Shown here in pieces: positions 9,804 to 19,112 of a DNA stretch of 64,000 nt. Below the pieces are notes generated by a model that saw only the letters and a program-made list of their open reading frames with translations, was not told the origin of the DNA and ran no database searches. The stretch's first letter is position 1. Every line of letters begins with the position of its first letter. The DNA is from Planctomycetota bacterium (GTDB taxonomy: Bacteria; Planctomycetota; UBA1135; GCA-002686595), in the NCBI GenBank assembly GCA_020853575.1, contig JADYYP010000045.1:372001-436000 (forward strand), written 5' to 3'. Position numbers and translations under genes: made by a program.

Positions 9804-10825
9804 CGCGCACGCTGATCGTCACCGGTGGAGCCGGCTTCATCGGCTCGAACTTCATCCACACGCTGGTGAGCTCCCGGCCGACCTGGAAGATCGTCAACCT
9901 GGATGCGCTGACCTACGCCGGCAACCTCGAGAACCTGACGGCGATCGAGAGGCACCCGGGCTACACCTTCGTCCACGGCGACATCACGCGCGCCGCGGAC
10001 GTCGAGCGCGCCTTCGCCGCGGCGCGCGAGTTGGGCGGCCCGATCTCGGTGGTGCACTTCGCGGCGGAGAGCCACGTCGACCGCTCGATCCAGTCTGGCC
10101 TGCCGTTCGTCAACACCAACGTGCTCGGCACCCAAGTGGTCCTCGACGCGGCGCGCGCCCACAAGGTCGAGCGTTTCGTGCACGTCTCCACCGACGAGGT
10201 CTACGGCTCCCTGGGCGCCACCGGTTACTTCACGGAAGACACGCCGCTCGCGCCCAACTCACCCTATTCGGCGAGCAAAGCCGCCAGCGACTTGCTGGTC
10301 CGCGCAGCAGTGCATACCTTTGGGTTCCCCGGGCTGATCACGCGTTGTTCGAACAACTATGGGCCGTATCAGTTCCCCGAGAAGCTGATCCCGCTGATGA
10401 TCGCCAACGCCGGCGAGGGCAAACCGCTTCCGGTGTACGGCGACGGCATGAACGTGCGCGACTGGCTGTACGTCGTCGACCACTGCGAGGCGATCTTGGC
10501 GGTGCTCGAGCGCGGTCGGCTGGGCGAGACCTACAACATCGGCGGGCACAACGAGTACCCGAACATCTACATCGTGAAGCGCATCCTGGCCGAGTTGGGC
10601 CAGCCCGAGTCGCTGATCACCTACGTCAAGGACCGCCTGGGCCACGATCGGCGCTACGCCATCGACGCCTCGAAGATCGAGCGCGAGCTGGGCTGGCGCC
10701 CGCGCTTCCGGTTCGAGGACGCGCTGCCCTTGACCGTCGCTTGGTACCGTTCGCAGACCCAATGGATGCAAAGGGTTAGAAACGGTGCCTACCGCGAGTA
10801 CTACAGTCGCCAGTACGGTTCTTGA
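9800..10825 (+). CDS. rfbB: dTDP-glucose 4,6-dehydratase
   Basis: RfbB converts dTDP-glucose to dTDP-4-keto-6-deoxyglucose using bound NAD+. The 341-aa protein has TGGAGFIGSNFIH, DALTYAGNLENL, HFAAESHVDRSI, the dehydratase signature VSTDEVYGSLG with a catalytic DE pair, SPYSASKAASDLLVRA (Tyr-Lys), and RCSNNYGPYQFPEKLIPLMI. These distinguish it clearly from other SDRs. ATG 9800 overlaps the rfbD stop. It ends the precursor unit; the exporter gene starts 88 nt later. Confidence 0.95.
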   Translation: MTRTLIVTGGAGFIGSNFIHTLVSSRPTWKIVNLDALTYAGNLENLTAIERHPGYTFVHGDITRAADVERAFAAARELGGPISVVHFAAESHVDRSIQSGLPFVNTNVLGTQVVLDAARAHKVERFVHVSTDEVYGSLGATGYFTEDTPLAPNSPYSASKAASDLLVRAAVHTFGFPGLITRCSNNYGPYQFPEKLIPLMIANAGEGKPLPVYGDGMNVRDWLYVVDHCEAILAVLERGRLGETYNIGGHNEYPNIYIVKRILAELGQPESLITYVKDRLGHDRRYAIDASKIERELGWRPRFRFEDALPLTVAWYRSQTQWMQRVRNGAYREYYSRQYGS

Positions 10826-10913
10826 GACTTCTCGACCCGCAAGGTGTGGGGCGTCCCGCGCCGATGGAGTGGGAAGTCCGTCCCCCTCGATCCGAAGGCT
10901 CCGTCCGCGCCCC

Positions 10914-11696
10914 ATGATTCCGTCCCAGCGATCTTGGCTTGTCTGCGCCCTCGTCGGCGCACTGCTGTGTTGGGCGAGCGGGTGCAGCAGCACGGCTCCA
11001 GAAAAGCGCCTGCTGCAGTACCTCAACGACAAGGGGTTCGGCAACCGCTACACGGGCAACGCCGAAGACCAGAACTACGTCACGATCGGCGACACGATCC
11101 AGATCAGCGACGCGTTCCACCCCGACATCAACGACACGCAGCGCGTCGACATCGACGGCACGGTGGTGCTCGCGGAGGTCGGAGCGCTGCACGTCGCGGG
11201 TCAGACGCGTTCCGAGCTCGAGGCCTTCTTGACGCAGAAGTACTCGCCGTACTACGAGCAGCTCAAGATCGACGTCCGGATCCAGACCCAGAACAAGGTC
11301 TACTTCGTCTTCGGCGAAGTGGCCGCGGAGGGGCGCAAGCAATTCCCCGGCGACCTGACGGTCTTCGAAGCGGTGATGGACGCGGTGCCCGACCCGCAAA
11401 CCGCCAACCTCGGTCGCGTCAAGGTGATCCGCGCCGATCCGCGCGATCCGCTGATCATCCCGGTCAACATCTCCGCCATGTTCCGCGGCGATTCGACCGA
11501 CAACGTGCTCATCCAGGAGCGCGACATCATCTACGTGCCGCCGACGATGATCGCCGAGTTCGGCTACTTCCTGGCCGACTTGATGTTCCCGATCACCAAC
11601 GTCCTGCGCCAGACCGCGAGCGCGATCCTGCTGCTCAACGGCAACGGACGCTACTACGGCAATCGCTACAACAACAACAACGGCCTCTTCCCCTGA
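10914..11696 (+). CDS. Polysaccharide export lipoprotein, Wza-like
   Basis: Outer-membrane polysaccharide export protein of 260 aa. The leader (SWLVCALVGALLCWASGC) ends in a lipobox, with the lipidated Cys at about residue 24. A Poly_export domain follows (NYVTIGDTIQISD, DIDGTVVLAEVGALHVAGQT) and then a SLBB-like segment (VYFVFGEVAAEGRKQFPGDL). It is shorter than E. coli Wza (379 aa), like the compact exporters of exosortase-associated EPS loci. The C-terminal Asn/Tyr-rich tail (GRYYGNRYNNNNG) is unusual. The chain-length gene follows 8 nt after the stop. Confidence 0.88.
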   Translation: MIPSQRSWLVCALVGALLCWASGCSSTAPEKRLLQYLNDKGFGNRYTGNAEDQNYVTIGDTIQISDAFHPDINDTQRVDIDGTVVLAEVGALHVAGQTRSELEAFLTQKYSPYYEQLKIDVRIQTQNKVYFVFGEVAAEGRKQFPGDLTVFEAVMDAVPDPQTANLGRVKVIRADPRDPLIIPVNISAMFRGDSTDNVLIQERDIIYVPPTMIAEFGYFLADLMFPITNVLRQTASAILLLNGNGRYYGNRYNNNNGLFP

Positions 11697-11704
11697 GCTC
11701 CTAG

Positions 11705-13339
11705 ATGGCCGCGCAAGAGCAGACCAATCAACTGGCGGAGATGGCGCGCGCGCTCAAGCGCCGCGTTTGGCAAGTGCTGTTGCCGGCGGCAGTGATCCTG
11801 GCCGCGGGCTCGGCGCTGGCCAAGCTCCTGCCGCGCAAGTACACCGCCACGACCGGGCTGGAGTTGCGCGAGTCGACCTTGCCGCTCTCGGGCCAGGGCA
11901 TGGACGAGAAGACGATCCAGCGCGACGTCTCGAACACGGCCTACCAGATCACTCAGTACGAGCGCGTGAAGCGAGTGGTCGAGAAGCTCGAGTGGCCGGA
12001 GTACACCGCGCTCGCGCCGCTGGACCAGTTCGAGTTCATCAAGGACCAGCAGAAGAACATCAAGGTCGGAGTGAATGCGGCCAAGAACCTGCAGGGTTCG
12101 AGCTTCATCAGCATCTCCTACACCTGTGAGGACCCCAAACGCGCCGAGCAATTCCTCAACCGACTGCGCGAGGCCTACACCAGTGAAGTCCTCGAGCGCT
12201 ATCGCCAGGACGCCAAGCGCTCGTTGGAAGTGCTGCGCAACAACATGACCATCGCGCAGGACGAGGCGCGCGAATGCGACGAGCAGGCGGCGGAGTTCAA
12301 GAAGGAGCACGGGATCTCGGCCACGCAGCAGGCTCCCGGCGGCGGGCGCACGCGCGACGAGGACCCGGTGTTCAAGCGCCTGGACCAGGCCCAGAACAAC
12401 TTGCTCGACATCGAGCTCTCGATCGCCTCCGACACCGCGGGCCTCGCCACGCTCAAGGAGCAGTTCAAGTCCGAGCCACTGGAGGTGCCCGAAAAGCTCC
12501 AGACCTCGAGCGGTCTGTCGTTCGACCAAGAGCTCGAGAAGATCGAGAAGGAGGTCGAGGACCTGCGCGAGGTGCAGAAGGAGTACAAGGAGGCACACTC
12601 CGGCTGGCAGCAGGCCGAGCGCAAGATCCGCAAGCTGCTCGAGAAAAAGGAAGCGCTGCTCGAGAAGGTGCGCGCACCGATTTCACAGACCGCGATGCGT
12701 CCCAATCCGCAGCGCGAGGTGCTCGCGGCCCAGATCCAAGCCAAGGAGCTGACGCTCAAGCAATCCGAAGCGCGCCGCGCGCAGCTCGAGGCCGACGTGC
12801 GCGAGCTCAAAAAAGAGCAGGCGGCGCGCACCGAGACCTTCCGCCAGATCCAGGACCTCGACCGCAAGGCCATGATCGCGGCCGACACGCTGCTCAAGCG
12901 CACCACCGAGTTCCAGAAGCAGAAGAGCTTCGTCGATTTGCTCAACGAGGGCTCGAATCCCTTCGAGGTGACCGAGTTCGCGCGCGCCTCGAAGACGCCC
13001 AATCCTCCGGGACCGGGGATCATCACTGCGATCGCGGGCGTGCTCGGCCTGGGCATCGGACTGGCCTGGGCCACGATCAGCGAGTTCGGCCGCAACGGAT
13101 TCCGCTCGCCCGGCGACACGGCGCGGGCCCTGGGCGTGCCGGTGCTGGGCGTGATCAACCGTATCACGACGCGCAGCGAACGTCGCGCGGACCTGACCCG
13201 CCGTTCCGTCGTGGGGCTGTCGACGGTTTCGTTGGTCGCGGCGATCCTGTGGATTTCGTGGGCCTACGAGAATCGGCCCCAGGTACTCGGCCACGAGCTG
13301 GTGCGCGCGATCACGGAGATCAAAGAGGCCTTGCGGTGA
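11705..13339 (+). CDS. Polysaccharide chain-length determinant, Wzz/GumC-like
   Basis: Inner-membrane co-polymerase of 544 aa controlling polysaccharide length and coupling to the exporter. A first membrane segment lies at about 20-42 (VWQVLLPAAVILAAGSALAK). A long charged coiled-coil region fills about 150-400 (for example LEKIEKEVEDLREVQKEYKE). A Pro-rich motif (TPNPPGPG) precedes a second membrane segment (IITAIAGVLGLGIGLAWATI). A third hydrophobic segment near the C-terminus (VVGLSTVSLVAAILWISWAY) is extra. No Walker motif follows, so it lacks the fused tyrosine kinase found in some homologues. Confidence 0.87.
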   Translation: MAAQEQTNQLAEMARALKRRVWQVLLPAAVILAAGSALAKLLPRKYTATTGLELRESTLPLSGQGMDEKTIQRDVSNTAYQITQYERVKRVVEKLEWPEYTALAPLDQFEFIKDQQKNIKVGVNAAKNLQGSSFISISYTCEDPKRAEQFLNRLREAYTSEVLERYRQDAKRSLEVLRNNMTIAQDEARECDEQAAEFKKEHGISATQQAPGGGRTRDEDPVFKRLDQAQNNLLDIELSIASDTAGLATLKEQFKSEPLEVPEKLQTSSGLSFDQELEKIEKEVEDLREVQKEYKEAHSGWQQAERKIRKLLEKKEALLEKVRAPISQTAMRPNPQREVLAAQIQAKELTLKQSEARRAQLEADVRELKKEQAARTETFRQIQDLDRKAMIAADTLLKRTTEFQKQKSFVDLLNEGSNPFEVTEFARASKTPNPPGPGIITAIAGVLGLGIGLAWATISEFGRNGFRSPGDTARALGVPVLGVINRITTRSERRADLTRRSVVGLSTVSLVAAILWISWAYENRPQVLGHELVRAITEIKEALR

Positions 13340-13425
13340 GCGGGCGTGAAGTTCCCCCTCGAACGAGCCCGCGACATCCGCTCCGATCGCACCGGCGTCG
13401 AGCTCCACCGCCGATGCGCTGAGGA

Positions 13426-13441
13426 CGGGCGCGCGCGCCCG
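13426..13441. repeat. Perfect 16-bp GC palindrome before the polymerase gene
   Basis: CGGGCGCGCGCGCCCG is self-complementary and lies in the 133-nt gap between the chain-length gene and the polymerase gene, 31 nt before the ATG. It could form an RNA hairpin modulating read-through. There is no T-run after it. Alternating CG also makes this partly low-complexity. Confidence 0.4.
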
Positions 13442-13472
13442 ATGCACCCGCGGCGGGAGGCGCGCACACGCG

Positions 13473-14843
13473 ATGCGTGACGTCCTGTTCTCGCTGATGA
13501 TCCTGGGGCTCTTGCCCGTGGTCTTCCGCCGGCCGCTGATCGGGATGCTCTCGTTCACCTGGCTGGCCTACATGCGCCCCAACGACCTGTGCTGGGGCTT
13601 CGCGCGCGAGCAGCGTTGGTCGTTCCTGATCGCGGCCGTCACCGTCGCCGGCTACATCGCCAAGCCCCAGGGCCGTTGGTTCGTGCGCGACCCCCGCTGC
13701 TACGCGATGATCGGCCTCGCGGTGTGGGTCGGGCTCTCGATCCTGATGGGCGCGGAGATGATGCCGCGCCAGGCCGATGCCTACTTCGAGTTCTGCAAGA
13801 TCATCGGCGTGGCGCTGTTCACCACGGTGGTGATCAAGCGCCGCGAGCACCTGCGCATCATGGTCTGGGTGATCGCGCTCTCGTTCGCGTTCTACGGCGT
13901 CAAGGTGGGCCTGTCCGGCGTGCTCTCGCTGGGGCGCATCAAGGTGCTGCAGGGACCCGGCGGCATGCTCGAGGACAACAACAACTTCGGACTCGCGCTG
14001 GCGATGGGGCTGCCGCTCTTGATCCAGATCGCGCGTGCGGAGGTCAACCCGATCCTCAAGCGCGGCGTCACGGCGATGATCCCGATGAGCATCCTGACGA
14101 TCATGTTGACGCACTCGCGAGGCGCGTTCCTCTCGATGGGCAGCATGGTCGCGACACTGATCTGGCACTCGCGCAATCGCTTGCTCGGGTTCGGACTGGC
14201 GGCGCTGGGAGCGGTCGCCGCGTTGTCGTTCGTCGATCGCTCGTACATCGACCGCTTGAGCACGATCAAGGACTACGAGCAAGACGGATCGGCCATGGGA
14301 CGGCTCGCGGCCTGGCAGACGGCGCTCAACATGACCAAGGGGCGACCCGTCTTCGGCGTGGGCTACGGCATGTTCCAGCGCCAGTACTGGAACTTCGCGT
14401 CGGGTGCCTCGCACGAAGGCAAGCGCGTGGCGCACAACGCCTACTTGCAGATCCTGGCGGAATGCGGCGTGCCCGCGTTCTGCATGTACTTCTCGCTGAT
14501 CGTGCTCTCGATGTGGACGCTGTGGAAGATCCGCAGACGCGCCAAGGCGCTCTATCACAAGAGTTGGATCCTCGAGTACACGAGCATGTTCGAGGGCTCG
14601 ATGGTCGCCTTCATCGTGGGCAGCACCTTCCTCAACCGCGCGCAGTTCGACCTCTACTACCACTTCGTGGCGATCATCATCGCCTTCGAGCGCATCGCCC
14701 ACGCGGAGATGGACGGGAGCATGCCGATCGAAGCGCCGCGCTCCCGCGGAGGTGAGCTGCAGGTGGTGCGCAAGCGCATGTTCGGCGCAGCGATCCGACG
14801 CAACGGCTTCGACCGCGGCAGTGTCCACGGGGGAGCGAGCTAG
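13473..14843 (+). CDS. O-antigen ligase/polymerase-like membrane protein, exosortase-A-locus type
   Basis: A 456-aa polytopic membrane protein with about ten hydrophobic segments. The N-terminus (MRDVLFSLMILGLLPVVFRR, then WLAYMRPNDLCWGFA) closely follows the putative O-glycosylation ligase family found in exosortase-A EPS loci (TIGR03097 by recollection; not searched). LTHSRGAFLSM and the periplasmic loop AWQTALNMTKGRPVFGVGYG match the Wzy_C/O-antigen ligase region. It probably polymerises or transfers the lipid-linked glycan at the periplasmic face. The amidotransferase gene starts 1 nt after its stop. Polymerase versus ligase cannot be told from sequence. Confidence 0.85.
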   Translation: MRDVLFSLMILGLLPVVFRRPLIGMLSFTWLAYMRPNDLCWGFAREQRWSFLIAAVTVAGYIAKPQGRWFVRDPRCYAMIGLAVWVGLSILMGAEMMPRQADAYFEFCKIIGVALFTTVVIKRREHLRIMVWVIALSFAFYGVKVGLSGVLSLGRIKVLQGPGGMLEDNNNFGLALAMGLPLLIQIARAEVNPILKRGVTAMIPMSILTIMLTHSRGAFLSMGSMVATLIWHSRNRLLGFGLAALGAVAALSFVDRSYIDRLSTIKDYEQDGSAMGRLAAWQTALNMTKGRPVFGVGYGMFQRQYWNFASGASHEGKRVAHNAYLQILAECGVPAFCMYFSLIVLSMWTLWKIRRRAKALYHKSWILEYTSMFEGSMVAFIVGSTFLNRAQFDLYYHFVAIIIAFERIAHAEMDGSMPIEAPRSRGGELQVVRKRMFGAAIRRNGFDRGSVHGGAS

Positions 14844-14844
14844 C

Positions 14845-16734
14845 ATGTGCGGACTGTGTGGAGTCGCGCTCGACGACATCTCGAGCTCACCGGACCCCGA
14901 GCGTGTGCGCGCGATGGCGCGGACCATCGCGCACCGCGGTCCCGACGACGAAGGAGTGTGGGTCGAGGGCCCCCTGGCCGTGGGCTTCAGGCGCCTGTCG
15001 ATCATCGATCTGTCGGGGGGCCACCAGCCGATCCTGAACGAGGACGGTCGCATCGCGATCGCGATCAACTGCGAGATCTACAACCATGTCGAGCTGCGCC
15101 GCGAGCTCGAGCAGCGCGGCCATCGCTTCAAGACGCACGCCGACTCCGAGGTCGTGCTGCACCTCTACGAGGAACTCGGGCCGCGCTGCGCCGAGCGTCT
15201 GGTGGGGATGTACGCCTTCTGCCTGCTCGACTCGCGTGACCCGCTGCATCCCAAGGTGGTGCTGGGCCGCGATCGCCTGGGTATCAAGCCCATGTACTAC
15301 GCCCGCACGCCGCGCGGACTGGTGTGGGCCAGTGAGCCGAAGGCCATCCTCGAGTGGGGCGACTCGCCGCGCGAGCTGCGACCCGAGGCGCTGCTCGACT
15401 ACCTCGTGCAGGGCTACGTTGGCGGCGAGGATTCGGCCTGGATGGGTGTGCGGCGCTTGCCTCCGGCGAGCACGCTGAGTTGGACGCCCGGTTCCCAGCC
15501 CGTGATCCAGCGCTACTGGGATCTCCCGACCGACCAGCTGCGCCAGCCGGCGCCCGCCGAGGAGATCCTCGAGTGGCTCGACCGCGTCGTGCGCGAGCAC
15601 GCGATCGCCGATGTCTCGCTGGGCGCGTTTCTCTCCGGCGGCATCGACAGCACCGCCGTGGTCACCAGCTTGGCGCGCGAGACCCGCGAAAGCGTCATCG
15701 CCTGCTCGGTCGGCTTCCGCGAGAAGACCCACGACGAGTTGCAGCTGGCGCAAGCGACCGCGCTGCGCCTGGGAGCCGTGCACCACACGCAGGTGCTCGA
15801 CCCCGATCCGACGCTGGCGACCACGGTGCTGCCGTGGATCTACGACGAGCCTCTGGCCGACCCTTCGACGGTTCCGAGCTATCTCGTGTCCAAGATGGCG
15901 CGCGAGCACGTCACCGTCGCGCTCTCCGGCGACGGCGGCGACGAGGTCTTCGCCGGCTATCGACGCTACGTGCACGACGTGGCCGAGAATCGGCTGCGCG
16001 CCAAGCTGGGTGCCGGCGGGCGTTCGCTGGTCGCGGCCGCCGGCCTGGCCTACCCGAAGCTCGACTGGGCGCCGCGCTTCCTGCGCGCCAAGACCTTCCT
16101 CTCCAACATCGGGCGCACGCCGGCCGAGGCCTACTTCCACAGCGTGACTCAAATGGGACGTGGGGCAGCGCTCGGGTTGCTCGCGCCGGACCTGGCGCGG
16201 CGACTCGCGGACCACGATCCGTTCCGGAACTTCGCGCGTTGGTACGACCAGCCCAGCGTGGACGATCCGCTGTACCGCGCGCAGTACGCCGACTTCCATA
16301 CCTACTTGCCCGATCAAATCCTGGCGAAGGCCGACCGCGCTTCGATGGGGGTGTCGCTCGAAGTGCGCCCTCCCTTGCTGGACCACCGTTTCGTGGAGCG
16401 CTTCGCGATCTTGCCGGCGCATGAGAAGGTGCGCGGCAGCCGCGGCAAGCACGCGTTCCGCGAGGCGCTGCGCTCGCGTGTGCCCGCAGAGATCCTGGAC
16501 GGACGCAAGCGCGGCTTCGACACTCCGTTGCGCGCGTGGATCCGAGGTCCGCTGCGCGCCAGCGTGGCCGATGCGATCGAGACCTGTCCCGAGGAGTGGC
16601 TGCGGCGCGCGGCGCTGCGCGAGCACCTCGCGCAGCATTCCGCCGGCACGCACGACCACGGCCGATTGTTGTGGAGCGTGCTCGTCCTGGAGCACTGGCG
16701 GCGACGTCACGCCGTGGCGCGCCTGGGCGCATGA
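14845..16734 (+). CDS. Asparagine synthase-like glutamine amidotransferase (EPS-associated)
   Basis: A 629-aa class II amidotransferase. The start MCGLCGVALDD provides the N-terminal Cys2 nucleophile; HRGPDDEGVW, GFRRLSIIDLSGGHQPI and NCEIYNHVELR complete the glutaminase domain. The synthetase domain has the PP-loop GAFLSGGIDSTAVV and SGDGGDEVFAGY. It is asnB-like, but its setting between the polymerase and glycosyltransferases suggests amidation of a sugar acid in the polysaccharide, as proposed for the exosortase-A-associated amidotransferases. A GGGGGAGCGAG stretch 5' of ATG 14845 can act as ribosome-binding site. It overlaps the next gene by ATGA. Confidence 0.88.
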   Translation: MCGLCGVALDDISSSPDPERVRAMARTIAHRGPDDEGVWVEGPLAVGFRRLSIIDLSGGHQPILNEDGRIAIAINCEIYNHVELRRELEQRGHRFKTHADSEVVLHLYEELGPRCAERLVGMYAFCLLDSRDPLHPKVVLGRDRLGIKPMYYARTPRGLVWASEPKAILEWGDSPRELRPEALLDYLVQGYVGGEDSAWMGVRRLPPASTLSWTPGSQPVIQRYWDLPTDQLRQPAPAEEILEWLDRVVREHAIADVSLGAFLSGGIDSTAVVTSLARETRESVIACSVGFREKTHDELQLAQATALRLGAVHHTQVLDPDPTLATTVLPWIYDEPLADPSTVPSYLVSKMAREHVTVALSGDGGDEVFAGYRRYVHDVAENRLRAKLGAGGRSLVAAAGLAYPKLDWAPRFLRAKTFLSNIGRTPAEAYFHSVTQMGRGAALGLLAPDLARRLADHDPFRNFARWYDQPSVDDPLYRAQYADFHTYLPDQILAKADRASMGVSLEVRPPLLDHRFVERFAILPAHEKVRGSRGKHAFREALRSRVPAEILDGRKRGFDTPLRAWIRGPLRASVADAIETCPEEWLRRAALREHLAQHSAGTHDHGRLLWSVLVLEHWRRRHAVARLGA

Positions 16735-17903
16735 ACATCGCCGTGCTCACCTCGCTGTATCCGAGCAGCGTGCGACCGCGCGAGGGCATCTTCGCCGAAC
16801 GCCGTTGGTCGGGCATGCTCGCGCGCGGCCACCAGGTGCGCGTCGTGCATCCCTTGCCTTGGGCGCCCTTCCACATGGGACGCGCGGATTGGAAGGAGCT
16901 CGCGCAAATGGCGGAGCGCGAGACGCGCGTGGGCATCGGAATCGAGCGGCCGCGCTATCTGCACGTCCCCAAGATGCCGCGGCGCAACGCACGCGCCTTC
17001 GCGCGGCGCGGAATGACCGCGCTGCTCGCCCACGGAAGGCCCGACGTCGTCGTCGCGGACTACGCCTGGCCCGCTGCGGCCGCCGCGCCGCTGTGCGCGC
17101 GCCAGCGATTGCCACTGGTCGTCTCTGGTCGAGGCAGCGATGTCCTGCAGGTCGCCGGCGAGGCCGGGCTCGGCTCGCAGCTGAGCGCCTATCTACGCGA
17201 ATCCGGCCACTGGTGTGCCGTTTCGCAGCACCTGGTCGATGCGCTGGACGAGCTCGCGGGCGAGCGCGGTCGCGGGGTGCTCGTGCCCAACGGAGTCGAC
17301 ACGCAGCAATTCCATCCACGCGATCGAGCCGCGATGCGCGCGGAGCTGGGGCTCGATGCTCGCGCGCCTCTGGTCTTGGTGGTGGGTCATCTGATCGAGC
17401 GCAAGGATCCGCTGCTGGCGCTGGCGGCCTTCGCCGCGCTGGAGGCGAGACTCGACGCGCGCCTGGTTTTCATCGGGCGCGGAGAGCTGGCGACGGCGCT
17501 GGATCGGGACATCGCCCGACGCGGACTCGCGCAGCGCGTACGGCGCGTGGGCGAGCTCGACCCGAGCGAGTTGGCGCGCTGGTATGGCGCCGCGGACGCA
17601 TTGCTGCTCACCAGTCGTCGCGAGGGACGCCCGAACGTCGTGCTCGAGGCACTCGCCTGCGGCCTGCCCGTGCTGGCCTGCGACGCCGGTGGCACATCGG
17701 AGTTGCTCCAGGGGTTCGACGCCATGCTGGTGCGCTCTCGCGAGCCAACGGAGCTCGCGCGCAGGCTGGCCGCGGTGCTCGAGCAACCGCCGCCACGCGA
17801 GGCACTGCTGCAGCGTGCCCAGACGCTCGGCTGGGAGCGCGGCCTCGAAGTGCTCGAGCGCCTGCTCGATGATGCGCGTCGCGCGCGGAGCACGTCGACG
17901 TGA
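16731..17903 (+). CDS. Glycosyltransferase family 4
   Basis: A 390-aa GT-B fold glycosyltransferase, probably adding a sugar to the lipid-linked repeat at the inner membrane. The N-terminal domain begins NIAVLTSLYPSSVRPREGIF, where the PREGIF loop resembles TuaC-like enzymes. The C-terminal nucleotide-sugar domain has VVGHLIERKDPLLAL, VRRVGELDPSELARWYGAAD and the acid motif SRREGRPNVVLEALACGLPV with EX7E spacing. ATG 16731 overlaps the amidotransferase stop, and its own stop overlaps the next glycosyltransferase (GTGA). Donor and acceptor are unknown. Confidence 0.9.
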   Translation: MNIAVLTSLYPSSVRPREGIFAERRWSGMLARGHQVRVVHPLPWAPFHMGRADWKELAQMAERETRVGIGIERPRYLHVPKMPRRNARAFARRGMTALLAHGRPDVVVADYAWPAAAAAPLCARQRLPLVVSGRGSDVLQVAGEAGLGSQLSAYLRESGHWCAVSQHLVDALDELAGERGRGVLVPNGVDTQQFHPRDRAAMRAELGLDARAPLVLVVGHLIERKDPLLALAAFAALEARLDARLVFIGRGELATALDRDIARRGLAQRVRRVGELDPSELARWYGAADALLLTSRREGRPNVVLEALACGLPVLACDAGGTSELLQGFDAMLVRSREPTELARRLAAVLEQPPPREALLQRAQTLGWERGLEVLERLLDDARRARSTST

Positions 17904-19090
17904 GGATTCTCTACCACCACCGAACGCAGGCCGACGACGGCCAGGGCGTGCACATCCGCGCGCTGCAAAAGGCCCTGCGAGAGGCGGGGCACGAAGTCTT
18001 CGAGGTCAGCTTGGTCCAGCGCACACCCGAGCCCCAGAAGCGCGCGGATGCGCCAGTGCGCTCGAGGTGGAGCTTGGTCTCCAGGATGCCGCGCTTCGCG
18101 CGCGAGCTGGCCGAGTACGCCTACACCAGCTTCGGTCGGCCGCGGATCGTCAGCGCCGGCGTGCGCCACGACGTCGACGTGATCTACGAGCGCTACGCCT
18201 TCGGCAACGCGGCCGGGATCATGGCCGCGCGGCGCCTGCGCGTGCCGTTGATCCTAGAGGTCAATTCGCCGATGGTCCTCGAGCTCTCTCGCACGCGTGG
18301 GCTCTCGTTCCCGCGCACCGCGCGGCGCCTGGAGAACTGGATCTTCCGCAGCGCCGATCGGGTGTGCGTCGTGACTCAGGTGCTGGGCGAGATGCTGGTC
18401 GAGCAGGGAGTCGAGCGCGAGCGCATCTTCGTCACCCCCAACGGAGTGCACCTCGAGCAATACGAGTTCGCACGAGACGCGCGTGCGCGCGCGCGCGTCG
18501 AGCTGCTGCCCGCCGCGCCGGACGACGAGGTATGGCTGGGATTCGTCGGCTTCTACCGCGACTGGCACCGACTCGATTTGGTGCTCGACGCGCTCACCAA
18601 GCCGGCGCTGTCTCGCGCTCGGCTGGTGCTGATCGGCGAAGGACCCGCGCACGCGGCTCTGCTGGAGCAAGCGCGTCGCTTGGGACTCGAATTGCGCGTG
18701 ACCTTCGCCGGACCGCGCGCCCACGCCGCGATTCCCGCCCTGCTCCCGGCGTTCGACGTCGCGCTCGTGCCCGCGATCAACCCCTACGCATCGCCGCTCA
18801 AGCTGTTCGAGTACATGGCCGCGGGCTTGCCTTCGATCGCTCCCGACCAGCCCAATCTGCGCGAGGTCCTCGAGCACGACCGCAACGCGCTGTTGGTCAC
18901 TCCGGCCGACGCGCCGTCACTCGAGGCAGCCCTGGAGCGCTTGGTCAGCGACGCCGGGCTGCGCGCACGCTTGGGAGCACGCGCTCGCAGCGACGTGCTC
19001 GAACGCGATCTGACGTGGAGCGGCAATGCGCGGCGTGTGGTCGCGGCCGCCGAAGAGTTGCTCGAGCAGCGACGACGCGAACGCACCTGA
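17900..19090 (+). CDS. Glycosyltransferase family 4
   Basis: A 396-aa GT-B enzyme starting at GTG 17900 (MRILYHHRTQADDGQGVHIR when initiated). The N-terminal acceptor domain has DVIYERYAFGNAAGI and PLILEVNSPM; the donor domain has VTPNGVHLEQYEF, LGFVGFYRDWHRLDLVLDAL, RLVLIGEGPAHAAL and SPLKLFEYMAAGLPSIAPD, the usual GT4 Glu motif. It overlaps the preceding gene by 4 nt; the deacetylase begins 22 nt after its stop. Likely part of repeat-unit assembly; specificity unknown. Confidence 0.9.
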   Translation: MRILYHHRTQADDGQGVHIRALQKALREAGHEVFEVSLVQRTPEPQKRADAPVRSRWSLVSRMPRFARELAEYAYTSFGRPRIVSAGVRHDVDVIYERYAFGNAAGIMAARRLRVPLILEVNSPMVLELSRTRGLSFPRTARRLENWIFRSADRVCVVTQVLGEMLVEQGVERERIFVTPNGVHLEQYEFARDARARARVELLPAAPDDEVWLGFVGFYRDWHRLDLVLDALTKPALSRARLVLIGEGPAHAALLEQARRLGLELRVTFAGPRAHAAIPALLPAFDVALVPAINPYASPLKLFEYMAAGLPSIAPDQPNLREVLEHDRNALLVTPADAPSLEAALERLVSDAGLRARLGARARSDVLERDLTWSGNARRVVAAAEELLEQRRRERT

Positions 19091-19112
19091 GCCCCGCACC
19101 CACGAGCCGCCG

